64,000 nucleotides of DNA from Carbonatibacter sp965199245. GTDB taxonomy: Bacteria; Pseudomonadota; Alphaproteobacteria; Kiloniellales; Kiloniellaceae. This document shows positions 21,684 to 29,805 of the stretch, piece after piece. Each line of letters starts with the position of its first letter. Position 1 is the first letter of the stretch. The stretch lies in NCBI GenBank assembly GCA_965199245.1, contig CBDAQP010000003.1, positions 744,001 to 808,000 of the forward strand, in the 5' to 3' direction. Under the pieces are notes generated by a model that was given only the letters and a program-made list of their open reading frames with translations, was not told the DNA's origin and did no database searches. The translations under genes and the position numbers were made by a program.

Positions 21684-22643
21684 ATGCCACAGAATTTTGC
21701 GATTGGTCTAAATGCCGTTATCGTTTCCGTCACGAACAACCAGCCAAAGGTTCTGATTGTACGGGACAGAACCGGGCGGCGACAACAAAAAGACTCCCGC
21801 TTGGGAAACAGCACGAATAGGGACTCTCTGCCCTTTGGCCCCTTTTATCCCAAAGCACACCGTACCTTTGCAGAAGGTCTGCGCAGTTGGGTAACAGAGC
21901 AAACCGGACAGGCATTGGGTTACGTTGAACAGCTTTATACTTTTGGCGATCAAGGACGTATCCCGGGGGAAGAAAAAGGCGGCCCGCGCGTCATTTCCGT
22001 TGGCTATTTAGGGTTGGTCAATGAAACAACCACTCATCACGCCCTGCACACGCACGCCGTCTGGCAGGATTGGTATAGCTATTTTCCGTGGGAAGATTGG
22101 CGCAGAGGTGTTCCCCCCATCTTGCATTGGCTGACAGAACAAATCACCATCTGGGCCAATGATCACAGAGTATCCCAAAGCGAACGCAACACCCGTACAG
22201 AGCGAGCCTGTATTGCCTTTGGATTGGATGACACACCGTGGAACGGGCGCATTGTTTTAGAACGCTATGAACTACTTTACGAAGCCGGATTGGTCGCGGA
22301 ACACCCACGATACACCTTCGCAGATGCGACGAGCGGACGGGCTATGGCCTTTGACCATCGACGCATTCTGGCCACAGCCATGGGACGCCTGCGTGGAAAA
22401 ATCAAATACCGTCCCGTTGTTTTTGAACTGATGCCCTGCGGCTTTACGCTGTTACAACTTCAACGCTGTGTCGAAGGCCTCTGCGGCGAAGTACTCCACA
22501 AACAAAATTTTAGACGACTGGTTGACTCCAGAGGATTGGTCGAGGCAACCGGTCGCACAGTACGCCAGATCAGCGGACGCCCCGCCGCCGAATTTCGCTT
22601 TCGCAAAGGAGTTTTACGTGAACGCCAGGCCCTGGGCCTTTAG
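21684..22643 (+). CDS. nadQ: NadQ-like transcriptional regulator of NAD synthesis
   Basis: The 319-residue protein has an N-terminal Nudix-like fold (NAVIVSVTNNQPKVLIVRD, then GPRVISVGYLGLV) lacking a full catalytic Nudix box. A C-terminal winged-helix-like region follows (MPCGFTLLQLQRCVEGL, with HKQNFRRLVDSRGLVE). This is the architecture of the alphaproteobacterial NAD repressor NadQ (COG4111), known to control nadABC. The nadABC operon lies directly downstream, 119 bases away, which supports the assignment. The regulator probably senses an NAD-related metabolite through the Nudix-like domain. The name rests on architecture and context, not on a database search. Confidence 0.8.
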   Translation: MPQNFAIGLNAVIVSVTNNQPKVLIVRDRTGRRQQKDSRLGNSTNRDSLPFGPFYPKAHRTFAEGLRSWVTEQTGQALGYVEQLYTFGDQGRIPGEEKGGPRVISVGYLGLVNETTTHHALHTHAVWQDWYSYFPWEDWRRGVPPILHWLTEQITIWANDHRVSQSERNTRTERACIAFGLDDTPWNGRIVLERYELLYEAGLVAEHPRYTFADATSGRAMAFDHRRILATAMGRLRGKIKYRPVVFELMPCGFTLLQLQRCVEGLCGEVLHKQNFRRLVDSRGLVEATGRTVRQISGRPAAEFRFRKGVLRERQALGL

Positions 22644-22667
22644 CAAGGCGGCTTTAATTAAAAAGAC

Positions 22668-22696
22668 TTGACAAAAAAAAACTGATCTTCAAGACT
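22668..22696 (+). promoter_or_regulatory. Probable nadA promoter
   Basis: A perfect TTGACA (22668-22673) and AAGACT (22691-22696) with 17 bases between. The -10 is weak. It is located in the nadQ-nadA gap upstream of the palindromic candidate operator. Confidence 0.45.
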
Positions 22697-22739
22697 GACG
22701 GCAAGCGTCGTTCTTCGTCGCGTTTTTTCTCACTCTAAA

Positions 22740-22758
22740 TATGCTCAAAAAGAGAATA
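22740..22758. promoter_or_regulatory. Candidate NadQ operator before nadA
   Basis: TATGCTC-AAAAA-GAGAATA is an inverted repeat with six of seven positions matching. It ends four bases before the nadA ATG, so a bound protein would cover the ribosome-binding region and early transcript. Assignment to NadQ is inferred from position between nadQ and nadABC. Confidence 0.5.
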
Positions 22759-22762
22759 ACAT

Positions 22763-23800
22763 ATGGCACAGCTCGCAAGTGTGCAGCAGGACTGGTTGGA
22801 AGAGCCGGAGTTCACCCCAGATGTTGCGGCGCGGATGGCCCCTGTTTTTGAACGGGTCAAGGAGTCCATCTCCGCCCAGGAATGGCCGACACTGGCTCCT
22901 TGGATCGATGAGATTATCCGCCTGAAAAAAGAACGCAACGCCGTTATTCTCGCCCACAACTATATGACACGCGATATCTATCACTGTGTGTCCGATATTG
23001 TTGGTGATTCACTTGCCCTCGCTCAACGCGCAATGGATGTCGAAGCCGATGTGATCGTCACCGCAGGTGTCCACTTCATGGCAGAAACAGCCAAGCTGAT
23101 GAACCCGTCGAAAACTGTTTTGATTCCTGACCCTTCGGCGGGCTGTTCCCTCGCCGAGTCCATCACGGGCGACGATGTCAAGTTACTCAAACGCACCTAC
23201 CCGGGCGTTCCGGTCGTCACCTACGTCAATACCTCCGTCGCGGTTAAGGCGGAAACAGATATTTGCTGTACCTCTGCCAATGCTGTCGATGTGGTCAATT
23301 CATTAGGGGTTGATCGCGTCTTGCTCATTCCTGATCGTTATCTTGCCGCCAATGTTGCAGCCCAAACGGATGTCGAGATTTTGACTTGGGAGCAAGGACG
23401 CTGTGAAGTCCATGAACGCTTCACACCGGATCAAATCACCCGGTTGCGCAAAGTCTATCCCAATGTCACCGTTCTCGCCCACCCTGAATGCCCCCGGGAG
23501 GTTGTCGAACAGTCAGATTTTTCCGGCTCGACAACCGCAATGGTCAACTATGTCACCGAAAAAAAACCCACAGAAGTTGTTCTGATTACAGAGTGTTCGA
23601 TGAGCGATAACATCGCGGCACAAAATCCGCAGACAAATTTTATTCGATCCTGTAATCTCTGCCCACATATGCAGAAAATCACACTCATCAATATCCGCAA
23701 CTGTCTGCTAACGATGGGACATGAGGTCACAATCGACCCACAACACCAAGCCCCCGCGCAGCGCGCCATTCAAAGGATGCTGGATATTAACAAAGCATGA
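22763..23800 (+). CDS. nadA: Quinolinate synthase NadA
   Basis: NadA condenses iminoaspartate with dihydroxyacetone phosphate to quinolinate using a [4Fe-4S] cluster, the second step of de novo NAD synthesis. Conserved segments are visible: AVILAHNYM, VHFMAETAKLMNPSK, DPSAGCSLAESI (a cluster Cys), CCTSANAVDVV and CNLCPHMQKITL (cluster Cys). It has 345 residues, a typical size for this class. It is the first gene of the operon behind the proposed promoter and operator. Its stop overlaps the nadB start by four bases. Confidence 0.96.
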   Translation: MAQLASVQQDWLEEPEFTPDVAARMAPVFERVKESISAQEWPTLAPWIDEIIRLKKERNAVILAHNYMTRDIYHCVSDIVGDSLALAQRAMDVEADVIVTAGVHFMAETAKLMNPSKTVLIPDPSAGCSLAESITGDDVKLLKRTYPGVPVVTYVNTSVAVKAETDICCTSANAVDVVNSLGVDRVLLIPDRYLAANVAAQTDVEILTWEQGRCEVHERFTPDQITRLRKVYPNVTVLAHPECPREVVEQSDFSGSTTAMVNYVTEKKPTEVVLITECSMSDNIAAQNPQTNFIRSCNLCPHMQKITLINIRNCLLTMGHEVTIDPQHQAPAQRAIQRMLDINKA

Positions 23801-25419
23801 ATGTCCGGGCAGACGTCTTGATTTTAGGGGCTGGACTGGCGGCGGTCAGTGTCGCCCTACATCTGGCGGAACGTCAGAAATTATGGCGTATTGTCATTGT
23901 CACACGCGGGCGATTTGGTCGCGATTCGTCATCTGGCTGGGCCCAAGGAGGAATTGCGGCGGCATTGGGGCCTGAGGATAACCCCGCCAATCACGCAAAA
24001 GATACCCTTTCTGTTGGTGGCGGGCTGTGTGATCCCGCCATGGTCACCCGGGTCACAGAGGCTGGCCCTGATGCCATTGCCTGGCTGGAAAAACAGGGTG
24101 TTTCCTTTGATCGGCGGGGAGCTGATTACAGCTTTGGTCGGGAGGCCGCGCACTCTTGCTCCCGCATTCTTCACGTCGGTGGCGACAACAGCGGGGCGCG
24201 AATCATGGCAACCCTTGAACAGCGTTTGCGGGCCTGCCCCACGATTGAACTACACGAAGACACAGAGGCCCTTGCCCTGACCACAGACAGAACAGGACGG
24301 GTTAGCGGGGCAATCCTCCTCACCGGGAAGGCGGAAAAACCTTGGCGACAAGAGGCCCGGGCCACCGTCCTTGCCACAGGTGGACTGGGACAACTATTCA
24401 GCCGCTCAACCAACCCCTCCGCCATTCGGGGCAATAGCCTTGCCCTTGCCGCAGGGGTGGGGGCAGAGCTGATTGATCTTGAATTTGTGCAGTTTCATCC
24501 CACTGCAATTGACGGCGGTAAAGATTTCAAACCAGGTTACCCCCAACCCCTCGCCACTGAAGCCCTACGCGGACAGGGAGCTATTTTGACCAACAACACG
24601 GGCACACGCTTTATGGCCCAGCACCCTGAACAGGAATTGGCCCCCCGCGATACAGTCGCCCGCGCTATTTTCAGAGAATGGCAGGCCGGACGTACCCCGA
24701 AACTGGACTGCACCATCGCGATTGGGGCGCGTTTTTGCCACGACTTCCCCACTGTCTTCACGCTCTGCCAATCTCTTGGGCTTGATCCTGCGACAACCCC
24801 CATTTCTGTCATCCCGGCAGTTCACTATCACATGGGCGGTGTGCGCGTTGATTGGCGCGGACGCAGTTCGCGCGCGGGACTATGGGCCTGTGGCGAAGCG
24901 GCCTGTACGGGCCTGCACGGTGCAAACCGCCTTGCCAGTAACTCCCTGCTCGAAGCCTTGGTCTGTGGTCGGGACTGTGGTCAGGATCTTGCCGCAAACC
25001 TCGCAGAACAACGTCCCAACCTGTACAGAGTCACGCAGAGTTCTCCTCCAAACTCTCTGCCCCTGACAAAGGGTACAACGGGGACATTGACAACAGCCCA
25101 ACAGGATTTGATTGCCAATATCCAACAGGCCTCTTTTGAGGCCCTTGGCGTCATTCGGCACGCAAGCGGACTGAACAGCTATCTCACATTCCTCGATCAA
25201 CTGGCGGGTAACCCATGCGCCCAACATCATCACATTGCCCAGCTTGTCACCGCAGGGCGTCTCATCGCACTGTGCGCCCGCGCCCGTTGTGAGAGTCGGG
25301 GCGCACACTTTCGCGAAGACGCCCCCGCCACAGACGACCGCTATCGCCGACGCCTGACCATCACATCAAACCAGATGCCAAATTTTGCGGACAACCAACA
25401 ATGTACAGACCACAGTTAA
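23797..25419 (+). CDS. nadB: L-aspartate oxidase NadB
   Basis: NadB is the FAD enzyme that oxidises L-aspartate to iminoaspartate for NadA. The FAD-binding start VLILGAGLAAVSVALHLAE is present with Ala where many homologues have Gly. SGWAQGGIAAAL, HPTAI and the EACTGLHGANRLASNSLLE segment near the C-terminal part of the FAD domain confirm the family. It has 540 residues. The N-terminus overlaps nadA by four bases and the C-terminus overlaps nadC by 19, so the three enzymes are translated as a unit. Confidence 0.95.
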   Translation: MNVRADVLILGAGLAAVSVALHLAERQKLWRIVIVTRGRFGRDSSSGWAQGGIAAALGPEDNPANHAKDTLSVGGGLCDPAMVTRVTEAGPDAIAWLEKQGVSFDRRGADYSFGREAAHSCSRILHVGGDNSGARIMATLEQRLRACPTIELHEDTEALALTTDRTGRVSGAILLTGKAEKPWRQEARATVLATGGLGQLFSRSTNPSAIRGNSLALAAGVGAELIDLEFVQFHPTAIDGGKDFKPGYPQPLATEALRGQGAILTNNTGTRFMAQHPEQELAPRDTVARAIFREWQAGRTPKLDCTIAIGARFCHDFPTVFTLCQSLGLDPATTPISVIPAVHYHMGGVRVDWRGRSSRAGLWACGEAACTGLHGANRLASNSLLEALVCGRDCGQDLAANLAEQRPNLYRVTQSSPPNSLPLTKGTTGTLTTAQQDLIANIQQASFEALGVIRHASGLNSYLTFLDQLAGNPCAQHHHIAQLVTAGRLIALCARARCESRGAHFREDAPATDDRYRRRLTITSNQMPNFADNQQCTDHS

Positions 25420-26249
25420 ACCCCCTTATCGTTCAAGATGTCGTGCGAATGGCCTTGAAAGAAGACCTCGGACAGGCGGGAGACCTGACAACAGAGGCTA
25501 TTATCTGTCCAGATAAACAACTCGAGGCAACTGTTGTTGCCCGCAAAGACGGTTGTCTCGCCGGGCAGGATTTTATCTGTTGTACTCTGCACGAAATTGA
25601 CACGACGACGACCGTTAAGCCGTTAGTGACAGACGGGACAAACTGTCAGGCGGGACAAGCCCTGACCAGAATTTCGGGTTCTGCCCGCGCCATCCTCTCG
25701 GCAGAACGCACAGGATTAAATTTTATGGGCCGTCTGAGCGGCATCGCAACGGCAACGCGCCATGCTGTGGAGGCCGTCGCCGATTTTCCTGTACGCGTGA
25801 CCTGTACGCGCAAGACAACACCGAGCCTGCGCGCGTTCGAAAAGTATGCTGTGCGTTGCGGTGGCGGATACAATCATCGATTCGGATTATATGATGCCGT
25901 CATGATTAAGGATAACCACATTGTAGCCTGTGGCGGAGACATTGGACAGGCAATCCAATCTGCGCGGGCAACCGTCGGGCATCTGGTCAAAATCGAGATT
26001 GAAATTGATCACCTCGATCAACTGGATCACGCTCTAAATTTTGGGCCAGATGTGATCTTACTGGATAATATGACACCGGATACCCTAACAGAGGCTGTTG
26101 AGATGGTGGGAGGACGAGCTATCACAGAGGCATCTGGTTCCATTACCCCAGACAATGTGCGCAGCTATGCACAAAGCGGCGTTGATGTGCTGTCGTTGGG
26201 CTGGCTGACCCACTCCGCGCCGAATTTCGATGTCGGTTTAGATTTTTAG
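25401..26249 (+). CDS. nadC: Nicotinate-nucleotide pyrophosphorylase NadC
   Basis: NadC decarboxylates quinolinate and transfers it to PRPP, giving nicotinate mononucleotide. The quinolinate-binding TRKTTPSLRAFEKYAV and the GGGYNHRFGLYDAVMIKDNH stretch are intact, as is the C-terminal DVILLDNMTP barrel strand. Its 282 residues match the family. It is the last gene of the nadABC operon and is convergent with metF, leaving a gap of only ten bases between the two stop codons. Confidence 0.96.
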   Translation: MYRPQLNPLIVQDVVRMALKEDLGQAGDLTTEAIICPDKQLEATVVARKDGCLAGQDFICCTLHEIDTTTTVKPLVTDGTNCQAGQALTRISGSARAILSAERTGLNFMGRLSGIATATRHAVEAVADFPVRVTCTRKTTPSLRAFEKYAVRCGGGYNHRFGLYDAVMIKDNHIVACGGDIGQAIQSARATVGHLVKIEIEIDHLDQLDHALNFGPDVILLDNMTPDTLTEAVEMVGGRAITEASGSITPDNVRSYAQSGVDVLSLGWLTHSAPNFDVGLDF

Positions 26250-26259
26250 GGCGACAGTA

Positions 26260-27192
26260 TCATATAAAAACTGACTTATAATTCGCCGGTTTGATTGACC
26301 CATTGCACTGCTGATAACCATCGGGGCGGACGTGCTGAACAGCCTGCTGAGATTTTTGATGATCGCCAAAACGTTCTGAGAGAAAAAACTCGAGCGCATG
26401 TAGGGTTCGCAGGACAATTTGGCTCTGATTCAAGGTGTAAAAATGGAGTGCGGGGACGTCCTCTGCGATGAGTTCCAGACAAAGCGACAAACATTTTTCC
26501 ACCGCAACGGACTCGCCGCGAGACGGGTTTTCCAAAAAGGCCTCACGCAGGTCGAGAGGAAAAGACGCCCCGCAACGCTGAGCAAAAGCAATAACCCGCC
26601 CCAGATCATGCACTGGCAGGATTCCCGGCACAAGATCAAGGGTCACCCCCGCCGCAACAGCCCGATCACGGAAAGACAGAAAGCTCTGCGTATCATAAAA
26701 AAACTGACTGATCGCCCGCGAGGCTCCCAAATCCTGCTTGTGCTTGAGATAATCAATGTCAGCCGCCACAGAGCGGCTGTCCGCGTGACCTTCGGGGTAA
26801 AAAGCAACGGAACAGTCAAAACCTCCAACGCGACGGGCCAAGCCCAAAAGATCAAGGCTACTCTGAATCGCATCCCCCGCGACAACCTGATCGCCCCTAA
26901 GCACAAGTAAATGACGAATGCCGAGACCGTGCCAGCTTTCCAATAGAGACTGAGCCTTTGCCGGAGTTAAACTGCTGGCTGTAATATGCGGACGCAGGGT
27001 TCCCGCACCACCTGCAAGACGCACAACAGCGCGCACAGATTTTTCCTGATCTGCATTTTGCGCCCCAAAGGTCAGCGACCAATAATCGGGATTAAAATCA
27101 CTCAGTACAGCCTGCACGGCCTCAAGTTTTTCAAAACCCGCCTCTGTCGCAGGCGGAAAAATCTCAAAAGACACACGGGGCAAGCCAGACAT
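26260..27192 (-). CDS. metF: Methylenetetrahydrofolate reductase MetF
   Basis: MetF is the FAD enzyme that reduces 5,10-methylene-THF to 5-methyl-THF for methionine synthesis. The family start VSFEIFPPATEAGFEKL is present. So are the flavin/folate segments YWSLTFGAQ, PHITASSLT, IRHLLVLRGDQV, AVAFYPEGH-like (SVAFYPEGHADS) and DLVPGILPV. I place the start at the second ATG (27192), which has a GGAG ten bases upstream; the frame extends seven codons further to 27213. It is divergent from dnaN and convergent with nadC. Confidence 0.93.
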   Translation of the reverse strand: MSGLPRVSFEIFPPATEAGFEKLEAVQAVLSDFNPDYWSLTFGAQNADQEKSVRAVVRLAGGAGTLRPHITASSLTPAKAQSLLESWHGLGIRHLLVLRGDQVVAGDAIQSSLDLLGLARRVGGFDCSVAFYPEGHADSRSVAADIDYLKHKQDLGASRAISQFFYDTQSFLSFRDRAVAAGVTLDLVPGILPVHDLGRVIAFAQRCGASFPLDLREAFLENPSRGESVAVEKCLSLCLELIAEDVPALHFYTLNQSQIVLRTLHALEFFLSERFGDHQKSQQAVQHVRPDGYQQCNGSIKPANYKSVFI

Positions 27193-27353
27193 CAGCACCG
27201 TCTCCAAAAACATAACAATATAATTATCTTCTTATGTTTGCTATCTTTCGGCCTGTCAACAAAAAATCAAATTTATGACAGCAGGCCTTTCACAGAGAGG
27301 ACAGGCAGGATATAGTCGGGTATTCTTTCATTGGGAATAGATCGGGAACTGCG

Positions 27354-28490
27354 ATGAAACTGACGATTGAACGCTCTGCTCTTTTAAAAACGCTTTCTCA
27401 TGTCCAATCAGTTGTGGAACGCCGCAATACAATGCCCATTCTGTCTCATCTCTTGATGGAGGCGCGAGATGATCGTTTGCTTTTGACCGCAACGGATATG
27501 GATTTGACAATCATTGAATCTGCGCCAGCGGTTGTGTCCTCTGCGGCGGCGGTGACGGCCCCGGCCCATACGCTTTATGATATTGTGCGTAAATTGCCCG
27601 ATGGGTCTGATGTGGAAATTTCTGCACAGGATGCCACACCAAACTCTGGACAGATGACAATCCGGGCGGGACGATCCATCTTCCGGCTTCAAACCCTCCC
27701 ATCCGAAGAATTTCCCACAGTTCAGGACGAAGATTTACCACTTTCTTTCGGCATTCCGGCCCCGGATTTGCGGCAGATCATTGACCGGACGCGCTTTGCC
27801 ATTTCGACCGAGGAAACACGCTATTACTTGAACGGTATTTATCTCCATGCAGCAGAGGATCAGTTGCTACGTGCTGTGGCCACGGACGGACATCGTCTGG
27901 CGCGTTTTGAACTGCCCGTGCCAGAAGGAGCAGAGGAAATGCCGGGCATTATCATCCCGCGCAAAACCGTGAACGAATTGCGAAAGCTGATCGATGAAGA
28001 AGATACGGCTGTTGCGGTTTCCTTGGCGGAAACGCGGATTCGTTTTTCAGTGGGTGGCACAGTGCTGAGTTCAAAGCTGATTGATGGAACCTTCCCCGAT
28101 TATCAACGGGTGATTCCCTCTGGCAATGACAAGCGTATGGTTCTCCCCTGTCGGAAATTTTCTGAGGCGGTTGATCGGGTTTCAACCATTTCTTCTGAAA
28201 AAAGCCGGGCGGTGAAACTCTCTGTGGCAGGGAACCTGCTGTCTCTGTCTGTAGACTCTGCGGAAAATGGTTCTTCGGCGGTCGAGGAGCTCGAAATTTT
28301 CTATGACGGGGTGGATATGGAGATTGGTTTTAATGCGCGTTATCTTATTGACATCGCACAACAAATTGAGGGAAACGATCTCCTTTTTACCTTGGCAGAT
28401 TCGGCGTCCCCCGCCATTGTTCAAGAGTCTGGGCCAGAGGAGTCAGGAGGGGCCGCTGCACTCTATGTCTTGATGCCAATGCGCGTCTAG
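27354..28490 (+). CDS. dnaN: DNA polymerase III sliding clamp, beta subunit
   Basis: DnaN is the ring-shaped clamp that makes the replicative polymerase processive. The start MKLTIERSALLKTLSHVQSV and the internal LLTATDMDL, RYYLNGIYLH and ATDGHRLARFELP stretches are diagnostic. The end ALYVLMPMRV is the conserved C-terminus. At 378 residues it has the normal length of three repeated clamp domains. The dnaN-recF-gyrB order is the classic group seen beside dnaA in many bacteria, but no dnaA is present here: metF lies upstream on the other strand. Confidence 0.97.
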   Translation: MKLTIERSALLKTLSHVQSVVERRNTMPILSHLLMEARDDRLLLTATDMDLTIIESAPAVVSSAAAVTAPAHTLYDIVRKLPDGSDVEISAQDATPNSGQMTIRAGRSIFRLQTLPSEEFPTVQDEDLPLSFGIPAPDLRQIIDRTRFAISTEETRYYLNGIYLHAAEDQLLRAVATDGHRLARFELPVPEGAEEMPGIIIPRKTVNELRKLIDEEDTAVAVSLAETRIRFSVGGTVLSSKLIDGTFPDYQRVIPSGNDKRMVLPCRKFSEAVDRVSTISSEKSRAVKLSVAGNLLSLSVDSAENGSSAVEELEIFYDGVDMEIGFNARYLIDIAQQIEGNDLLFTLADSASPAIVQESGPEESGGAAALYVLMPMRV

Positions 28491-28531
28491 TCTGATTTTC
28501 CAAGCAACAGAGGGCCGAAACGCAGAAGATA

Positions 28532-29701
28532 ATGACGCAGAGCGTTGCGCCTTTTTGGATGTCCCGCTTGGGGTTGACGGCCTTCCGCAATCATCGTGCC
28601 ACTGTGTTGGAGCCTGATGGGCGTCCTGTGGTCTTAGTTGGGGACAATGGCGCGGGAAAGACGAATATTTTAGAAGCCATTTCTCTGCTCACACCCGGGC
28701 GGGGCCTGCGTCATGTGGCCTTGTCCGATTTGGTACGACGCGGGTTTGGGGAGGCAGAACAACATGCACCCGACTCCGCCCAGATCTGGGGGGTTGCGGC
28801 ACAGTTTGAAACACCCCTCGGACGGCGCGAGGTGGGAACAGCGCGTGATCCGATACGGGCTCACACAACGCGCGAGCGTCGCCTGATCAAAATTGACGGG
28901 GTCGTGAAACAGACGCAACACAGCCTGTGTGAAGTGGCCTCTATTATCTGGCTAACGCCACAGATGGATGGCTTGTTTCGCGACTCGGCTTCTGGTCGGC
29001 GACGTTTTCTTGATCGACTGGTCATGGCCTTTGACCCGGAGCACATGGGACATGTTCAGACCTATGAACAAGCCTTACGAGAGCGGGCGCGGTTGCTGAA
29101 AAACGGACATTCTGATCGCGCATGGCTGGCTGTGCTCGAAGACACGATGGCGCGTCATGCTGTTGCCGTGACCGTGGCCCGTCAAGACCTGGTTGAACGG
29201 CTCGATTCCATGCAAGGCACAGGATCGTTTCCCCGTGCAGCCGTTAAGCTTGACGGACAGGTGGAACACTGGCTGTCAGAAAACCCGGCAGTTATCGTCG
29301 AAGACCATCTGCGCTGTGCATTAAAGGACACACGTGAGCGTGATCGGGGTAATGGTGGAGCCAGTGTCGGGCCACATCGCAGTGATCTGTTGGTTGATCA
29401 TCGGGCAAAGTCTCTGCCTGCGCGCTTTTGTTCGACGGGCGAACAAAAAGCCTTGCTGGTGTCTCTCATTCTCGCACAGGCGCGGATGATTTTTTTGGAT
29501 CGCGGGGTTGCGCCTCTTTTGCTTTTGGATGAGGTAGTGGCACATTTGGATCATGAGCGGCGACAGGCTCTTTTCTCCACCCTGCTTGATTTAAACTGTC
29601 AAGCCTGGATGACAGGCACAGATCGGGAAGGGTTTGAGCTACTTGGTCGCGCAGCCCAGTGGGTCACAGTACGTGCGGGTTCAGCCGTTTTGTCGCCTTA
29701 G
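28532..29701 (+). CDS. recF: DNA replication/repair protein RecF
   Basis: RecF loads RecA at gaps behind stalled replication forks with RecO and RecR. The Walker A motif GDNGAGKTNILEA begins near residue 36. The SMC-like signature and Walker B lie in the C-terminal half (PLLLLDEVVAHLD). VGPHRSDL is also conserved in the family. It has 389 residues. It follows dnaN by 41 bases and probably belongs to the same transcript. Confidence 0.94.
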   Translation: MTQSVAPFWMSRLGLTAFRNHRATVLEPDGRPVVLVGDNGAGKTNILEAISLLTPGRGLRHVALSDLVRRGFGEAEQHAPDSAQIWGVAAQFETPLGRREVGTARDPIRAHTTRERRLIKIDGVVKQTQHSLCEVASIIWLTPQMDGLFRDSASGRRRFLDRLVMAFDPEHMGHVQTYEQALRERARLLKNGHSDRAWLAVLEDTMARHAVAVTVARQDLVERLDSMQGTGSFPRAAVKLDGQVEHWLSENPAVIVEDHLRCALKDTRERDRGNGGASVGPHRSDLLVDHRAKSLPARFCSTGEQKALLVSLILAQARMIFLDRGVAPLLLLDEVVAHLDHERRQALFSTLLDLNCQAWMTGTDREGFELLGRAAQWVTVRAGSAVLSP

Positions 29702-29805
29702 AAAGGCTCAGATGATTATTTGGGTTTCAGGACAAGAAAAGATTGTGGTTTCTCTGTGAAGGCTTCAAAATAGGCGAGACATAACAATCAAGAAAGCAAA
29801 CGAAT

